From Pseudotabrizicola sp. (GTDB lineage Bacteria > Pseudomonadota > Alphaproteobacteria > Rhodobacterales > Rhodobacteraceae), in contig NZ_JAUXOV010000070.1 in the NCBI RefSeq assembly GCF_030684215.1, forward strand, positions 310,001 to 374,000: a stretch of DNA of 64,000 nt. The letters are read 5' to 3'. How positions within the stretch are numbered: the first letter of the stretch is position 1; each line of letters starts with the position of its first letter. This document shows positions 35,752-43,866 of this stretch, one piece after another. The position numbers were made by a program, and so were the translations under genes. The notes under the pieces were generated by a model. It was not told where the DNA came from, made no database searches, and saw only the letters and a list, made by a program, of their open reading frames with translations.

Positions 35752-36861
35752 TTAACCGTTCAGACAGGCCACGATGTTGGTCGCCAGTGCCCGCATCAGT
35801 GCGTCATAGGCATCCGGGCCCGGCTCTATGCTGCTGCCCGATGGGTCCAGCGCCGCCCCGATCCGGGCTGACGTGCCGTCTGCCATCTGGGTCACCAGCG
35901 CAGGGTCGTGCTGCGCTTCTGGAAACAGGCACAAGGCGTCGCCTGCTGCGACTGTCGCAGATAAATCCCGCAACCGTGCCGCACCCGGAGAACTGGCATC
36001 GCCAAGCGATACTGACCCGGCCACGGTCAGGCCGTAGTGGCTGGCGAAGTAACCATAGGCATCATGATAGACCACAAAAGGCTTGTCCTTTGCCGGGGCC
36101 AGCAAGGCCGCAAGCTCGGCGTCCAAAGCATCAATCCGCGCTTGTGCCGCCGCTGCATTGGCGCTGTATGTGGCCGCGTTGTCCGGGTCCAGCCGCGACA
36201 ACTCGGCCGCAATCAGCCCGGCCCAGACCCTTGCATTGGCCGGGTCCAGCCAAGCATGCGGGTCAACGCCGGAATGGGAATGGTCTTCGTGGCCGTCGTG
36301 ATCATGCGCGTCGGCCTTTGCTTCATCGGCATGGTCGTGGTCATCATGGCTATGACTCGCGTGGCCGTCGTGATCATGCGCGTCGGCCTTTGCCGCGTCG
36401 GCATGGTCTTGGTCGTGGTCATCATGCCCATGACCCGCGTGGCCGTCGTGATCATGCACGTCGGCCTTTGCCGCGTCGGCATGGCCATGCCCTTCATGCT
36501 CGTCATGGTCATGTGCGCTGGTGTCACCATAACTGCGGCGGAACGTGCCGTCTGCTGCCAATAGCGCAAGGCGCGGCACCTCTGGCGACAACCCGTCGAG
36601 AGCACGCGCCATCCATGGCGTCATCTCTGGCCCGATCCACAGGATCAGGTTCGCATTGGCAAGGCTTGCAGCCTGACTCGGGCGCAGCTGATAAGAATGG
36701 GCATTGGCCCCCCGGTCCAGCAGCAGCTCTGGCTGGCCAAGATCGCCCATTACCTGTGCCGTGATTGAATGGACCGGCGGCATGTCGGTCACCACACGCG
36801 GCACCTCGGCAAGCGCGGGAAGGGCGGTGCTGGCCAAAAGAAGGGATATGATATAACGCAT
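35752..36861 (-). CDS. znuA: Zinc ABC transporter substrate-binding protein
   Basis: 369 residues. Signal peptide MRYIISLLLASTALPALA. Zinc-binding His residues in PPVHSITAQVMG, DPHAWLDPANA and VVYHDAYGYFASHYGL, and a C-terminal Asp block (SIEPGPDAYDALM). The central His/Asp-rich loop is very long (about residues 118-200) and built of three tandem units of 24 and 26 residues (HDHDGHA...DHAD(A/E)AKADAHDHDGH). ATG 36861 gives the signal peptide; the upstream frame is not conserved. Divergent from zur over a shared palindromic box. Confidence 0.94.
   Translation of the reverse strand: MRYIISLLLASTALPALAEVPRVVTDMPPVHSITAQVMGDLGQPELLLDRGANAHSYQLRPSQAASLANANLILWIGPEMTPWMARALDGLSPEVPRLALLAADGTFRRSYGDTSAHDHDEHEGHGHADAAKADVHDHDGHAGHGHDDHDQDHADAAKADAHDHDGHASHSHDDHDHADEAKADAHDHDGHEDHSHSGVDPHAWLDPANARVWAGLIAAELSRLDPDNAATYSANAAAAQARIDALDAELAALLAPAKDKPFVVYHDAYGYFASHYGLTVAGSVSLGDASSPGAARLRDLSATVAAGDALCLFPEAQHDPALVTQMADGTSARIGAALDPSGSSIEPGPDAYDALMRALATNIVACLNG
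36289..36516 (-). repeat. Tandem repeats encoding the His-rich loop of ZnuA
   Basis: GTGGCCGTCGTGATCATGCG begins at 36289, 36361 and (with one change) 36439, periods 72 and 78 bp, multiples of three. Each unit encodes HDHDGH plus AKADA. Such repeats can expand or shrink by slippage without frameshift. Confidence 0.8.
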
Positions 36862-36901
36862 CGGACAGGCCTTTCTGAACGTCTTTGCAGGTCTTATGTA
36901 T

Positions 36902-36914
36902 GTTATACTATAAC
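36902..36914. promoter_or_regulatory. Zur box between znuA and zur
   Basis: GTTATACTATAAC is a perfect palindrome around C36908. It matches the core of known Zur boxes (TGTTATA-N-TATAAC). It lies 41 bp before znuA and 25 bp before zur, so one site can repress both directions when zinc is sufficient. Confidence 0.85.
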
Positions 36915-36938
36915 CAGTCAACCCCGCAGGAGCCTTCC

Positions 36939-37460
36939 ATGCCGCACGATCACCCTGACAGCGATTGTCCCGGCTGTGCGACGCCTGATCTGGCCTTTTC
37001 CAGCCACGATCATGCGCACTGCGCAACAGATGTGCTGGCGCGGGCCGAAGCGCTGGCTGCGGCATCGGGTGCGCGGATGACCCCGGTGCGCAAACGGGTG
37101 CTGGAGATCTTGTTGGAAAGCCATAAAGCGATGGGGGCCTATGACGTGCTGCAACGGCTGGCCGCTGATGGGTTTGGCAACCAGCCCCCAGTCGCCTACC
37201 GTGCGCTGGAATTCCTTGTGGAACAGGGGTTTGCCCATCGCATCCGCCGCCTGAATGCCTTTGCCGCCTGCATGCACCCCGGCGAGGCCCATGCGCCCGC
37301 CTTTTTGATCTGCAAATCCTGCGACGCCGTCGCCGAGGCCCCGGCAGCCCTCGTGCGTGCCGCTTTGGACAAAGCCGCCGCGGCCATTGGCTTTGTCGTA
37401 GAGAGGTCTAACATCGAGGCGTTGGGCCTGTGCCCGTCGTGTCTGGAAAGCGGGAAATGA
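36939..37460 (+). CDS. zur: Zinc uptake regulator Zur (Fur family)
   Basis: 173 residues. Winged helix: MTPVRKRVLEILLESHKAMGAYDVLQRLAADG.GNQPPVAYRALEFLVEQGFAHRI; C-terminal zinc site CMHPGEAHAPAFLICKSCDAVAE and CPSCLES. Unusual His/Cys-rich N-terminal extension (MPHDHPDSDCPGC, SSHDHAHC) of about 30 residues. ATG 36939 with AGGAG. The stop overlaps znuC (ATGA), so regulator and transporter are coupled and autoregulated through the box at 36902. Confidence 0.93.
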   Translation: MPHDHPDSDCPGCATPDLAFSSHDHAHCATDVLARAEALAAASGARMTPVRKRVLEILLESHKAMGAYDVLQRLAADGFGNQPPVAYRALEFLVEQGFAHRIRRLNAFAACMHPGEAHAPAFLICKSCDAVAEAPAALVRAALDKAAAAIGFVVERSNIEALGLCPSCLESGK

Positions 37461-38221
37461 CGCTGATCGCCGCCGATCATATCTGTGTCCGCTATGGCGG
37501 GGCAGAGGTCTTGCATGACGTATCCATCGCCGTGCATCCGGGTGAGATTGTCACCATTGTCGGCCCGAACGGGTCAGGCAAATCCACGCTGTTGCGCGCG
37601 TTGCTGGGCATCGTGCCGGTGGCGCAGGGCGGGGTGAAGCGGGTGCCCGGCTTGCGCATTGGCTATGTACCACAAAGGCTGGCGCTGGACCGCAGCCTGC
37701 CGATGACCGTGCGCCGGTTTTTGTCGCTCCCGGTCCGGGTCAGTGATGCGCTCGCCGTGCAGGCCCTTGCGCGGGTCGGTGTGCTGGGGGTCGAAGGCGC
37801 GCAGATGGCAAGCCTGTCGGGGGGGCAGTTGCAGCGCGTGCTGCTGGCCCGCGCCCTGCTGTCTGATCCGCAACTTCTGGTGCTGGACGAGCCGACGCAG
37901 GGCCTCGATCAGCCGGGCGAGGCGGGCTTTTATCAGCTGATTGAGGATGTTCGGGCCGCAAGTGGCGCGGCGGTGCTTATGGTCAGCCACGACCTGCATG
38001 TTGTGATGGCTGCCAGCGACCGGGTGATTTGTCTGAACGGCCATGTCTGCTGCGAGGGCACGCCGCATGTGGTGTCCTCTGCCCCCGAGTATCGGGCACT
38101 GTTCGGGCTTGGCACCCAAGGCGCGCTGGCCCTGTATCAGCATGTCCACGACCATGATCACGCGGGCGCACCGCATGACCATCACCACCACTACCACACA
38201 GATGAGCACCCACATGCTTGA
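37457..38221 (+). CDS. znuC: Zinc ABC transporter ATP-binding protein
   Basis: 254 residues. Walker A GPNGSGKST, signature LSGGQLQRVLLARAL, Walker B LLVLDEPTQGLD, H-loop VSHDLHVV. The last 26 residues (HVHDHDHAGAPHDHHHHYHTDEHPHA) are a His-rich tail not usual for ZnuC of enterobacteria. ATG 37457 overlaps the zur stop. It energises ZnuB. Confidence 0.94.
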   Translation: MTLIAADHICVRYGGAEVLHDVSIAVHPGEIVTIVGPNGSGKSTLLRALLGIVPVAQGGVKRVPGLRIGYVPQRLALDRSLPMTVRRFLSLPVRVSDALAVQALARVGVLGVEGAQMASLSGGQLQRVLLARALLSDPQLLVLDEPTQGLDQPGEAGFYQLIEDVRAASGAAVLMVSHDLHVVMAASDRVICLNGHVCCEGTPHVVSSAPEYRALFGLGTQGALALYQHVHDHDHAGAPHDHHHHYHTDEHPHA

Positions 38222-39005
38222 CGATTTTCTGACCCGCGCGGCCTTGGCCGGGGTGGGGCTTTCGCTGGCCACCGGGCCTTTGGGGTCTTTCGTTGTGTGG
38301 CGGCGGATGGCGTATTTTGGCGATGCCACCGCGCATGCTGCGATCTTGGGCGTGGCCATGGCACTGGCCACTGATCTGCCGGTGGGGTTTGGCATCATGG
38401 TGGTGTCGCTTGCCATGGCCGTCACCGTCGCCACCTTGGCGGCGAAGGGCTGGGCGATGGATACCACGCTGGGCGTGCTGGCGCATTCGGCGCTGGCTTT
38501 CGGTCTGGTCGCAGTTTCCTTTGTGCCGGGGGTACGCACCGATCTGTCGGCTTGGCTTTTTGGCGATATTCTGGCGGTCAGCCGCGGTGATCTGGCCTTT
38601 GTCTGGGGCGGTGCTCTTGTGGTTCTGGCGCTGCTTGCATGGCGCTGGCAGGCGCTGTTGACCGCCACATTGAATGAAGATCTGGCCCATGCCAGTGGGC
38701 TGAACCCAGACCGGGAACGTCTGGTTCTGACGGTTGCATTGGCGATCGTTGTTGCCGTTGCGATCAAGGTCGTGGGGGCGCTGCTGATTGCGGCCATGCT
38801 GATCGTGCCGGCCGCCGCCGCCCGTAGCCTGTCGCGCACGCCCGAAGCTATGGCGGTGCTGGCCATCGCCATCGGTGCAGTTTCGGCGCTAGGCGGATTG
38901 CAGCTGTCGCTCTGGCAAGACACACCCGCAGGCCCGTCTATAATAGTGGTGGCGGCCCTGATTTTTGCAGCCAGCACGGCCATTGGAAAACGGATCACAG
39001 GTTAG
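38214..39005 (+). CDS. znuB: Zinc ABC transporter permease
   Basis: 263 residues, about 8-9 membrane helices. ABC-3 family: GSFVVWRRMAYFGDATAHAAILGVA near the start; ALLIAAMLIVPAAAARSLSRTPEAM near the end. ATG 38214 overlaps the His-rich end of znuC by 8 nt; ATG 38202 would add four residues. Inner-membrane channel for zinc. Confidence 0.94.
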   Translation: MLDDFLTRAALAGVGLSLATGPLGSFVVWRRMAYFGDATAHAAILGVAMALATDLPVGFGIMVVSLAMAVTVATLAAKGWAMDTTLGVLAHSALAFGLVAVSFVPGVRTDLSAWLFGDILAVSRGDLAFVWGGALVVLALLAWRWQALLTATLNEDLAHASGLNPDRERLVLTVALAIVVAVAIKVVGALLIAAMLIVPAAAARSLSRTPEAMAVLAIAIGAVSALGGLQLSLWQDTPAGPSIIVVAALIFAASTAIGKRITG

Positions 39006-39023
39006 GCGTTCGGGTATGAAAAG

Positions 39024-39051
39024 AGGGCGGGCTGGTTGCCCAGCCCGCCCT
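39024..39051 (-). terminator. Terminator between znuB and PRC-barrel gene
   Basis: AGGGCGGGCTGG (39024-39035) pairs perfectly with CCAGCCCGCCCT (39040-39051), 4-nt loop. On the minus strand CTTTTCATA follows, fitting the PRC-barrel gene, but it can stop znuB transcripts too. Confidence 0.8.
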
Positions 39052-39070
39052 GATCAAGTCTGTGCGTCGA

Positions 39071-39967
39071 TCAGCTTTCGTAAGCTGGGAGCGATTCCAG
39101 CTGCTCTTGCGTCATCGACACGCGGAAGTGTTCTACGGTGCCACTTGCACTGCGCACGATGGTCAAGGCTTCAGAACCCAATGCAACGCGCTTTTCGCCG
39201 ATTCCAAGGAAACCACCGACATCAACAACAGCCCCGTTGATGGTGCCATCGGCACCAACGGCAACAGCACTGATTTCGCCCACGTCTTCGTCATTCGGGC
39301 CAACCACGCGTTTGCCAAGCAGGTCAGCTTCGCTCATCACGGTCAGGTCAACCATTTCGTCGGGCGCAGTCACCGCGGCCATATCCGAGCCCGTAGCTGG
39401 CGGGGTCATGGCTGGGTCTGTTGCGGCCACACCATCAACGGGTGCGGTCGTTGCCATGCCGTCTGCAGGTGCCACTGTGGCATCGACAGCTGCGGCTTCA
39501 AACACCATGTCCGGGTTGAACTCAGGTGCGCCTTCCAGAGCTGCTTTGGTGCCGTGGAACACGATGAAGTAATCGTCTGGGCTGTTTGAATCCGGCACCA
39601 TTACAAGGTTGGCCATCGAAACAGCAACCGTCTTTTCACCGATCCCGAGGAAACCGCCGAAATCAACCAGCACAGCTTCGGCGTCGCCGTTGAGCGAGAT
39701 GATCAGGTCAGAGATTTCGCCTGCATTTTCCCAATTCGTGTCAGCTGTTGCAATTGCATCAACCGACAGAGTCGACGTGTCTTGTTCGGTCACATAAACG
39801 CGCTTGCCGATGAAGTTCGAAGCGCGCACGCCGCGATCCACACCTTCAAGATATGGCGAAGTCATACCCATTGTGCTGTCTGCCGGCATAGTGGTGGCAG
39901 TGTCTTGGGCAAAGGCTGGCATGGACAGAGCCACAACCAGAGCGGATGTTCCAAAAAGCTTTTTCAT
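39071..39967 (-). CDS. Secreted protein with two PRC-barrel domains
   Basis: 298 residues. Signal peptide MKKLFGTSALVVALSMPAFAQ. Two PRC-barrel domains (about 50-130 and 215-290), each with a DVGGFLGIGEK or DFGGFLGIGEK turn, joined by an Ala/Pro/Thr/Met-rich low-complexity linker (VAPADGMATTAPVDGVAATDPAMTPP, by its composition). PRC barrels are small beta-barrels for protein or RNA contact; here the role must be periplasmic. Function unknown. Confidence 0.85.
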   Translation of the reverse strand: MKKLFGTSALVVALSMPAFAQDTATTMPADSTMGMTSPYLEGVDRGVRASNFIGKRVYVTEQDTSTLSVDAIATADTNWENAGEISDLIISLNGDAEAVLVDFGGFLGIGEKTVAVSMANLVMVPDSNSPDDYFIVFHGTKAALEGAPEFNPDMVFEAAAVDATVAPADGMATTAPVDGVAATDPAMTPPATGSDMAAVTAPDEMVDLTVMSEADLLGKRVVGPNDEDVGEISAVAVGADGTINGAVVDVGGFLGIGEKRVALGSEALTIVRSASGTVEHFRVSMTQEQLESLPAYES

Positions 39968-40335
39968 GGTCGTCTCCTGTTTGTGCGAAGACGGCAGGGC
40001 GGGCGTTGTATCGGCTGCCCTGTCTGCCGTCGGTATGAACAACAAACACCCGGCAACGACATGCGTTCCAAAAAGAGCCTGCAATTTGTTTTGCATTTCC
40101 AACGGAACTGTTCTGCGGAATATGCGTTTGGGCGCCGGTTCAGACCGGCACGGAACAGCCCAGACGACAGCTTTTTGCAGATTATCCGAAAGGTTGTTCG
40201 CAGGCGCGCTCTGGCTGTCAGGCGCAGCTCGCAAGTGGCCAATGTCGTTTTCGTCTGTCAAAGGTCGGGGGATCTTGCCCGCTTGCCCCACGATCAGGCA
40301 TTGATGGCGCAAAGCCAATCCCCGGAGTCGCCCCT
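39968..40335. other. Gene-free stretch upstream of the PRC-barrel and GcvT-type genes
   Basis: 368 bp between divergent genes. The transcript leader of the PRC-barrel gene can form a hairpin: GACGGCAG (39990-39997) with CTGCCGTC (40024-40031). A smaller one is GCCGGT/ACCGGC at 40134-40149. No gene with family support is seen. Confidence 0.6.
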
Positions 40336-42834
40336 ATGAAAACCCATGTCAAAGCGCTTGTTGTCGGCGGTGGTGCCGTTGGAAACGGTATTGCCTATCA
40401 TCTGGCCAAGGCCGGCTGGGATACCATGCTGGTAGAGCGCGACGAATTGACCGCAGGCTCGACATGGCACGCAGCGGGCTTGCTGCCCTTGTTCAACATG
40501 TCTTACGCGACCACCCACATCCACAAATACTCGGTCGATTTCTACAAGGCGCTGGAGGCGGAAACTGGCCTGAACGCAGGCTTTGCCGTGGTGGGCAACC
40601 TGCGCATGGCCCAGCATCAGGAGCGGATGGATGAGTATATGCTCTACTCCTCCGTTGCCGAAACCGCCGGGGTCTATCACGAATTCCTGACGCCCGCGCA
40701 GATGAAAGACCGCTGGCCGCTGTTGCGCACCGAAGACCTTGTCGGCGCGCTGTACCATCCGCAAGACGGTTACATCAATCCGGCCGATGTCACGCAGGCG
40801 ATGGCCAAAGGCGCGCGCCAGTTCGGGGCCGCCATCGAGCGCAAGATTCAAGTCAACGGCTATCGCTGGACCGGGTCGGAATGGATCGTCACCTGCGCGC
40901 GTATGGTCGAACAGGGCGGCAATCTGGTCGCCAGCGACGAGACATTCGAAATTCATGCCGAACATGTCGTCACCGCCACCGGCAATCACGCGCAGCGCAC
41001 GGCGCGGCTGTTGGGCGTGAAAATCCCCGCGATCCCGGTTGAGCATCAGTATATCGTTACCGAACCCGATCCGGCGCTTGTCGCATGGCGCAAGGCGGGC
41101 AACGCCGAGCACCCGGTTCTGCGGGACGCCGATGCCAAATGGTATGTCCGCGAAGAACGTGGCGGCTGGATTCTTGGCCCGTATGAGCGCAACGCGCCCG
41201 CCCGCTTCCTCTACGATGTGCCGCAAAGTTTCCGCGCCGACCTGTTCCCGTTGGATCTTGAGCGGATCGAAGCGGAATACATGTCGATGATCCATCGCCT
41301 GCCGTCATCTGAAACTGTGGGGCTCAAGGACGATTTCAACGGCCCGATCTGCTATACCCCCGATGGTAACCCGCTGGTCGGCCCGGTGCCGGGCCTGCGC
41401 AACATGTGGATCGCCGAGGGCTTTTCTTTTGGTATCACCGCAGCGGGCGGTACAGGCTATTACCTTGCCCAGATGATGACCCAAGGCGAAGCCGAGATTG
41501 ATATGGCCAGCCTTGATCCGCGCCGCTATGGCCAGTGGATCACCACCGAATACGCCGCCCGCAAGAACGAAGAATGCTACGAGCATGTCTTCGTCCTGCA
41601 TCACCCCGATGAGGAACGCGAAGCTGCCCGCCCACTGCGCACCGCCCCGGTCTATGACCGGCAAAAGGCGCTTGGCGCGCAATTCGGACAGGTGAACGGC
41701 TGGGAACGCCCGATCTATTATGGCCCGAAAGACGCGCCCGAAGACTTCGACCACAATTCCCGCAGCTTCCGACGTGGCGCATGGTGGCAATATGCTGTGG
41801 ACGAGGCCAAAGCCATCCGGGAAACCGCAGGGCTGATCGACGCCACGGCCTTCACCAAACATCTGGTGCGGGGGCCAGGGGCAACAAAGTTCCTCGACTG
41901 GCTGACCTGCAACAAGCTGCCCACCGTGGGCCGTATCAACCTGACCTATGCCCTTACGCCAAACGGCACGACGCGCACTGAATACACCATCGTCCGACTG
42001 GCGCAGGATGAATATTACTGCGTCTCGGCCGGGGCATGGACCGATTACGACGGCGACTTCCTGCGCAAATGCGCCGAGGACAAAGCGCCGGAGTTCGGCC
42101 ATATCGACATCCACGATGTCACAACGCAATGGGGGGTCTTTGCGCTCGCCGGGCCAAATGCGCGCAAGATCCTGCAAGAGATCGTAAAGGACGCCACGCC
42201 CGAAACAGTGCTGTCCAACAAACGCTTTCCGTGGCTCACGATGCGAAACATCGAACTGGGCATGGTCCCGGTCCGCGCCATCCGCGTGGCCTATACCGGA
42301 GAGCTGGGCTGGGAACTCCACCACCCGATCGAGATGCAGCGCCATCTGTGGGATTTGCTGCGATCCGCGGGCGAAAAGCACGGCATGAAACCGGTCGGCG
42401 CGCGTGCGCAGAACTGGCTACGACAGGAAAAATCCTACCGCGCCTTTGGCAATGAACTGGGCCGCGACGCAACCCCGCTAGAGGCCGCCCTCGACCGCTT
42501 TGTTGATTTGTCCAAGGATTTTCAGGGCAAAGAAGCGATGCTTGCGACCGGCATTCGCTCCAAATGCTGCACCTTGCTGATCGATGGCCCTGCCGACACC
42601 GACCCATGGGGCAAAGAGGCGCTGCTGTTGAACGGCGAGAAAGTCGGGCGCCTGACCTCGGGCGGCTACTCGGTCGCCTTCGGCAAGCAGATCGGCATGG
42701 GCTATGTACGCCCCGATCTGGCCGAGGTTGGCACAAAGCTCAAGGTCAAGATGCTGTGTCAGGAATGGGATGCGGTGGTGGTCGAAGACAGCCCGTTCGA
42801 CCCATCAAACGCACGCATCCGCGCAGACGGCTGA
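40336..42834 (+). CDS. GcvT-family FAD oxidoreductase (dimethylglycine/sarcosine dehydrogenase-like)
   Basis: 832 residues. N-terminal DAO-type FAD domain (about 1-385): VKALVVGGGAVGNGIAYHLAKAGWDTMLVER, GSTWHAAGLLP (FAD-linking His region as in dimethylglycine dehydrogenase), EHQYIVTEP. C-terminal GcvT/aminomethyltransferase domain (about 430-830): DATAFTKHLVRGPGA, YCVSAGAWTDYD, RVAYTGELGWELH, GARAQNWLRQEKSYRAFGNEL. It oxidatively demethylates an N-methylated amine, passing the methylene to tetrahydrofolate and electrons to ETF (encoded at 9.5-11.2 kb). The substrate cannot be fixed from sequence. Confidence 0.9.
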   Translation: MKTHVKALVVGGGAVGNGIAYHLAKAGWDTMLVERDELTAGSTWHAAGLLPLFNMSYATTHIHKYSVDFYKALEAETGLNAGFAVVGNLRMAQHQERMDEYMLYSSVAETAGVYHEFLTPAQMKDRWPLLRTEDLVGALYHPQDGYINPADVTQAMAKGARQFGAAIERKIQVNGYRWTGSEWIVTCARMVEQGGNLVASDETFEIHAEHVVTATGNHAQRTARLLGVKIPAIPVEHQYIVTEPDPALVAWRKAGNAEHPVLRDADAKWYVREERGGWILGPYERNAPARFLYDVPQSFRADLFPLDLERIEAEYMSMIHRLPSSETVGLKDDFNGPICYTPDGNPLVGPVPGLRNMWIAEGFSFGITAAGGTGYYLAQMMTQGEAEIDMASLDPRRYGQWITTEYAARKNEECYEHVFVLHHPDEEREAARPLRTAPVYDRQKALGAQFGQVNGWERPIYYGPKDAPEDFDHNSRSFRRGAWWQYAVDEAKAIRETAGLIDATAFTKHLVRGPGATKFLDWLTCNKLPTVGRINLTYALTPNGTTRTEYTIVRLAQDEYYCVSAGAWTDYDGDFLRKCAEDKAPEFGHIDIHDVTTQWGVFALAGPNARKILQEIVKDATPETVLSNKRFPWLTMRNIELGMVPVRAIRVAYTGELGWELHHPIEMQRHLWDLLRSAGEKHGMKPVGARAQNWLRQEKSYRAFGNELGRDATPLEAALDRFVDLSKDFQGKEAMLATGIRSKCCTLLIDGPADTDPWGKEALLLNGEKVGRLTSGGYSVAFGKQIGMGYVRPDLAEVGTKLKVKMLCQEWDAVVVEDSPFDPSNARIRADG

Positions 42835-42870
42835 TCCCGATCCGCGCCCTGTGCATTCGTCGTGCACGTT

Positions 42871-42940
42871 GAGTATCTAAGCCAAGATGAAGCCTATGCG
42901 CTTTCATCTTGGCTCAAGTGCTCCGGGGTGCGAGGCAGAC
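42871..42940. repeat. Dispersed palindromic element with CCAAGATGAA arms
   Basis: AGCCAAGATGAA (42880-42891) pairs perfectly with TTCATCTTGGCT (42903-42914), preceded by GAGTATCT and followed by GTGCTCCGGGGTGCG. The same arms occur at 48259, 51887 and 53961. It lies between two convergent genes and may serve as their terminator. Confidence 0.7.
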
Positions 42941-42969
42941 CCCGTGCAGTTTGGCTGCAACACAGCCCG

Positions 42970-43767
42970 TTATTTCAGGGCCCGCCGCGCCAGCCAGTCG
43001 CGCCAGTCTGCCGCTGATCCGGCAAAGGCATTCAGATCTGCATCGCCTGTTTTACCCGGAATTTGTCCGGTGCTGGAATATTGCCAGAACGTCCAGCGCG
43101 TACCGGGATAGACCTTTGACGGGTGGCCTGCGACCGAGCGGACCCAGAATTCCACCCCGCGCAGCCGCCACAATTCATGCGATGCAAAGATGTCGGGGCT
43201 GACATAGACCAGCGGCATCTGGCCGTAATGCCGGGCCACGGTGTCGATAAATACCTGCGCCTCGGCCAGCAATTCAGCCTGTGGCGGGCGGCGGGTGCAG
43301 GTCGGTGAAAACGGTGTCCATTCCAGATCAAGCACGGGTGGCAAAGCCCCTGTGGCCCGTGGCACACGGCGGATAAAGTTCTGTGCCTGCGCCCGCCCAT
43401 TCGCGCAATGATACCAGAAGTGATAGGCTCCGGTTGCCACACCAGCGTCACGCGCAGCGTTCCAGTGTTCACGAAACATCGGGTCCGAGTCATCTGCGCC
43501 TTCAGTTGCCTTGATGAAGGTAAAGTTTACCCCGTTCGCTCGCGCGCTGACCCAATCCACCGGGGTCTGATAGCGCGACGTGTCAGTGCCGTGCACCGCA
43601 TAGGCCGAGGGCGCACGCCCGTCCCAGGGATGCGGCTTGCGATCCCCGAAACTGGGTGCGATAACCGCGCCTGCGGGACGCGTCGAGGTGCGGTCAGAGG
43701 TTGCAAGGCGCGGCCCGCCACAGGCAGACAGAGCCAGAGCGGCTGCAAAAAGAATGGCAAATTTCAT
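42970..43767 (-). CDS. Glycoside hydrolase family 25 lysozyme-like lipoprotein
   Basis: 265 residues. Lipoprotein signal MKFAILFAAALALSACGG (lipobox LSAC). GH25 fold: GTDTSRYQTPVDW (catalytic Asp), FTFIKATEGADDSDPMF, GAYHFWYH, PPVLDLEWTPFS (catalytic Glu), LVYVSPDIFASHEL and FWQYSSTGQIPG. It cleaves peptidoglycan glycan strands, probably at the outer-membrane inner face. Single gene. Confidence 0.92.
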   Translation of the reverse strand: MKFAILFAAALALSACGGPRLATSDRTSTRPAGAVIAPSFGDRKPHPWDGRAPSAYAVHGTDTSRYQTPVDWVSARANGVNFTFIKATEGADDSDPMFREHWNAARDAGVATGAYHFWYHCANGRAQAQNFIRRVPRATGALPPVLDLEWTPFSPTCTRRPPQAELLAEAQVFIDTVARHYGQMPLVYVSPDIFASHELWRLRGVEFWVRSVAGHPSKVYPGTRWTFWQYSSTGQIPGKTGDADLNAFAGSAADWRDWLARRALK

Positions 43768-43866
43768 TGCTCAAGTTTGCCGCAAGTCTGGGGCAGTGTC
43801 ACCACCGGAAATACGGGCTACGACCCCGCTGATGGCTGAAATCCGCTGACCTGTGGCCGGGGCTTT

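Noticed and set aside
36289-36516. Regular repeats resembling a small CRISPR array
   Set aside because: Periods are 72 and 78 bp, multiples of three, the units are translated as His/Asp repeats of ZnuA, and there are no unique spacers.
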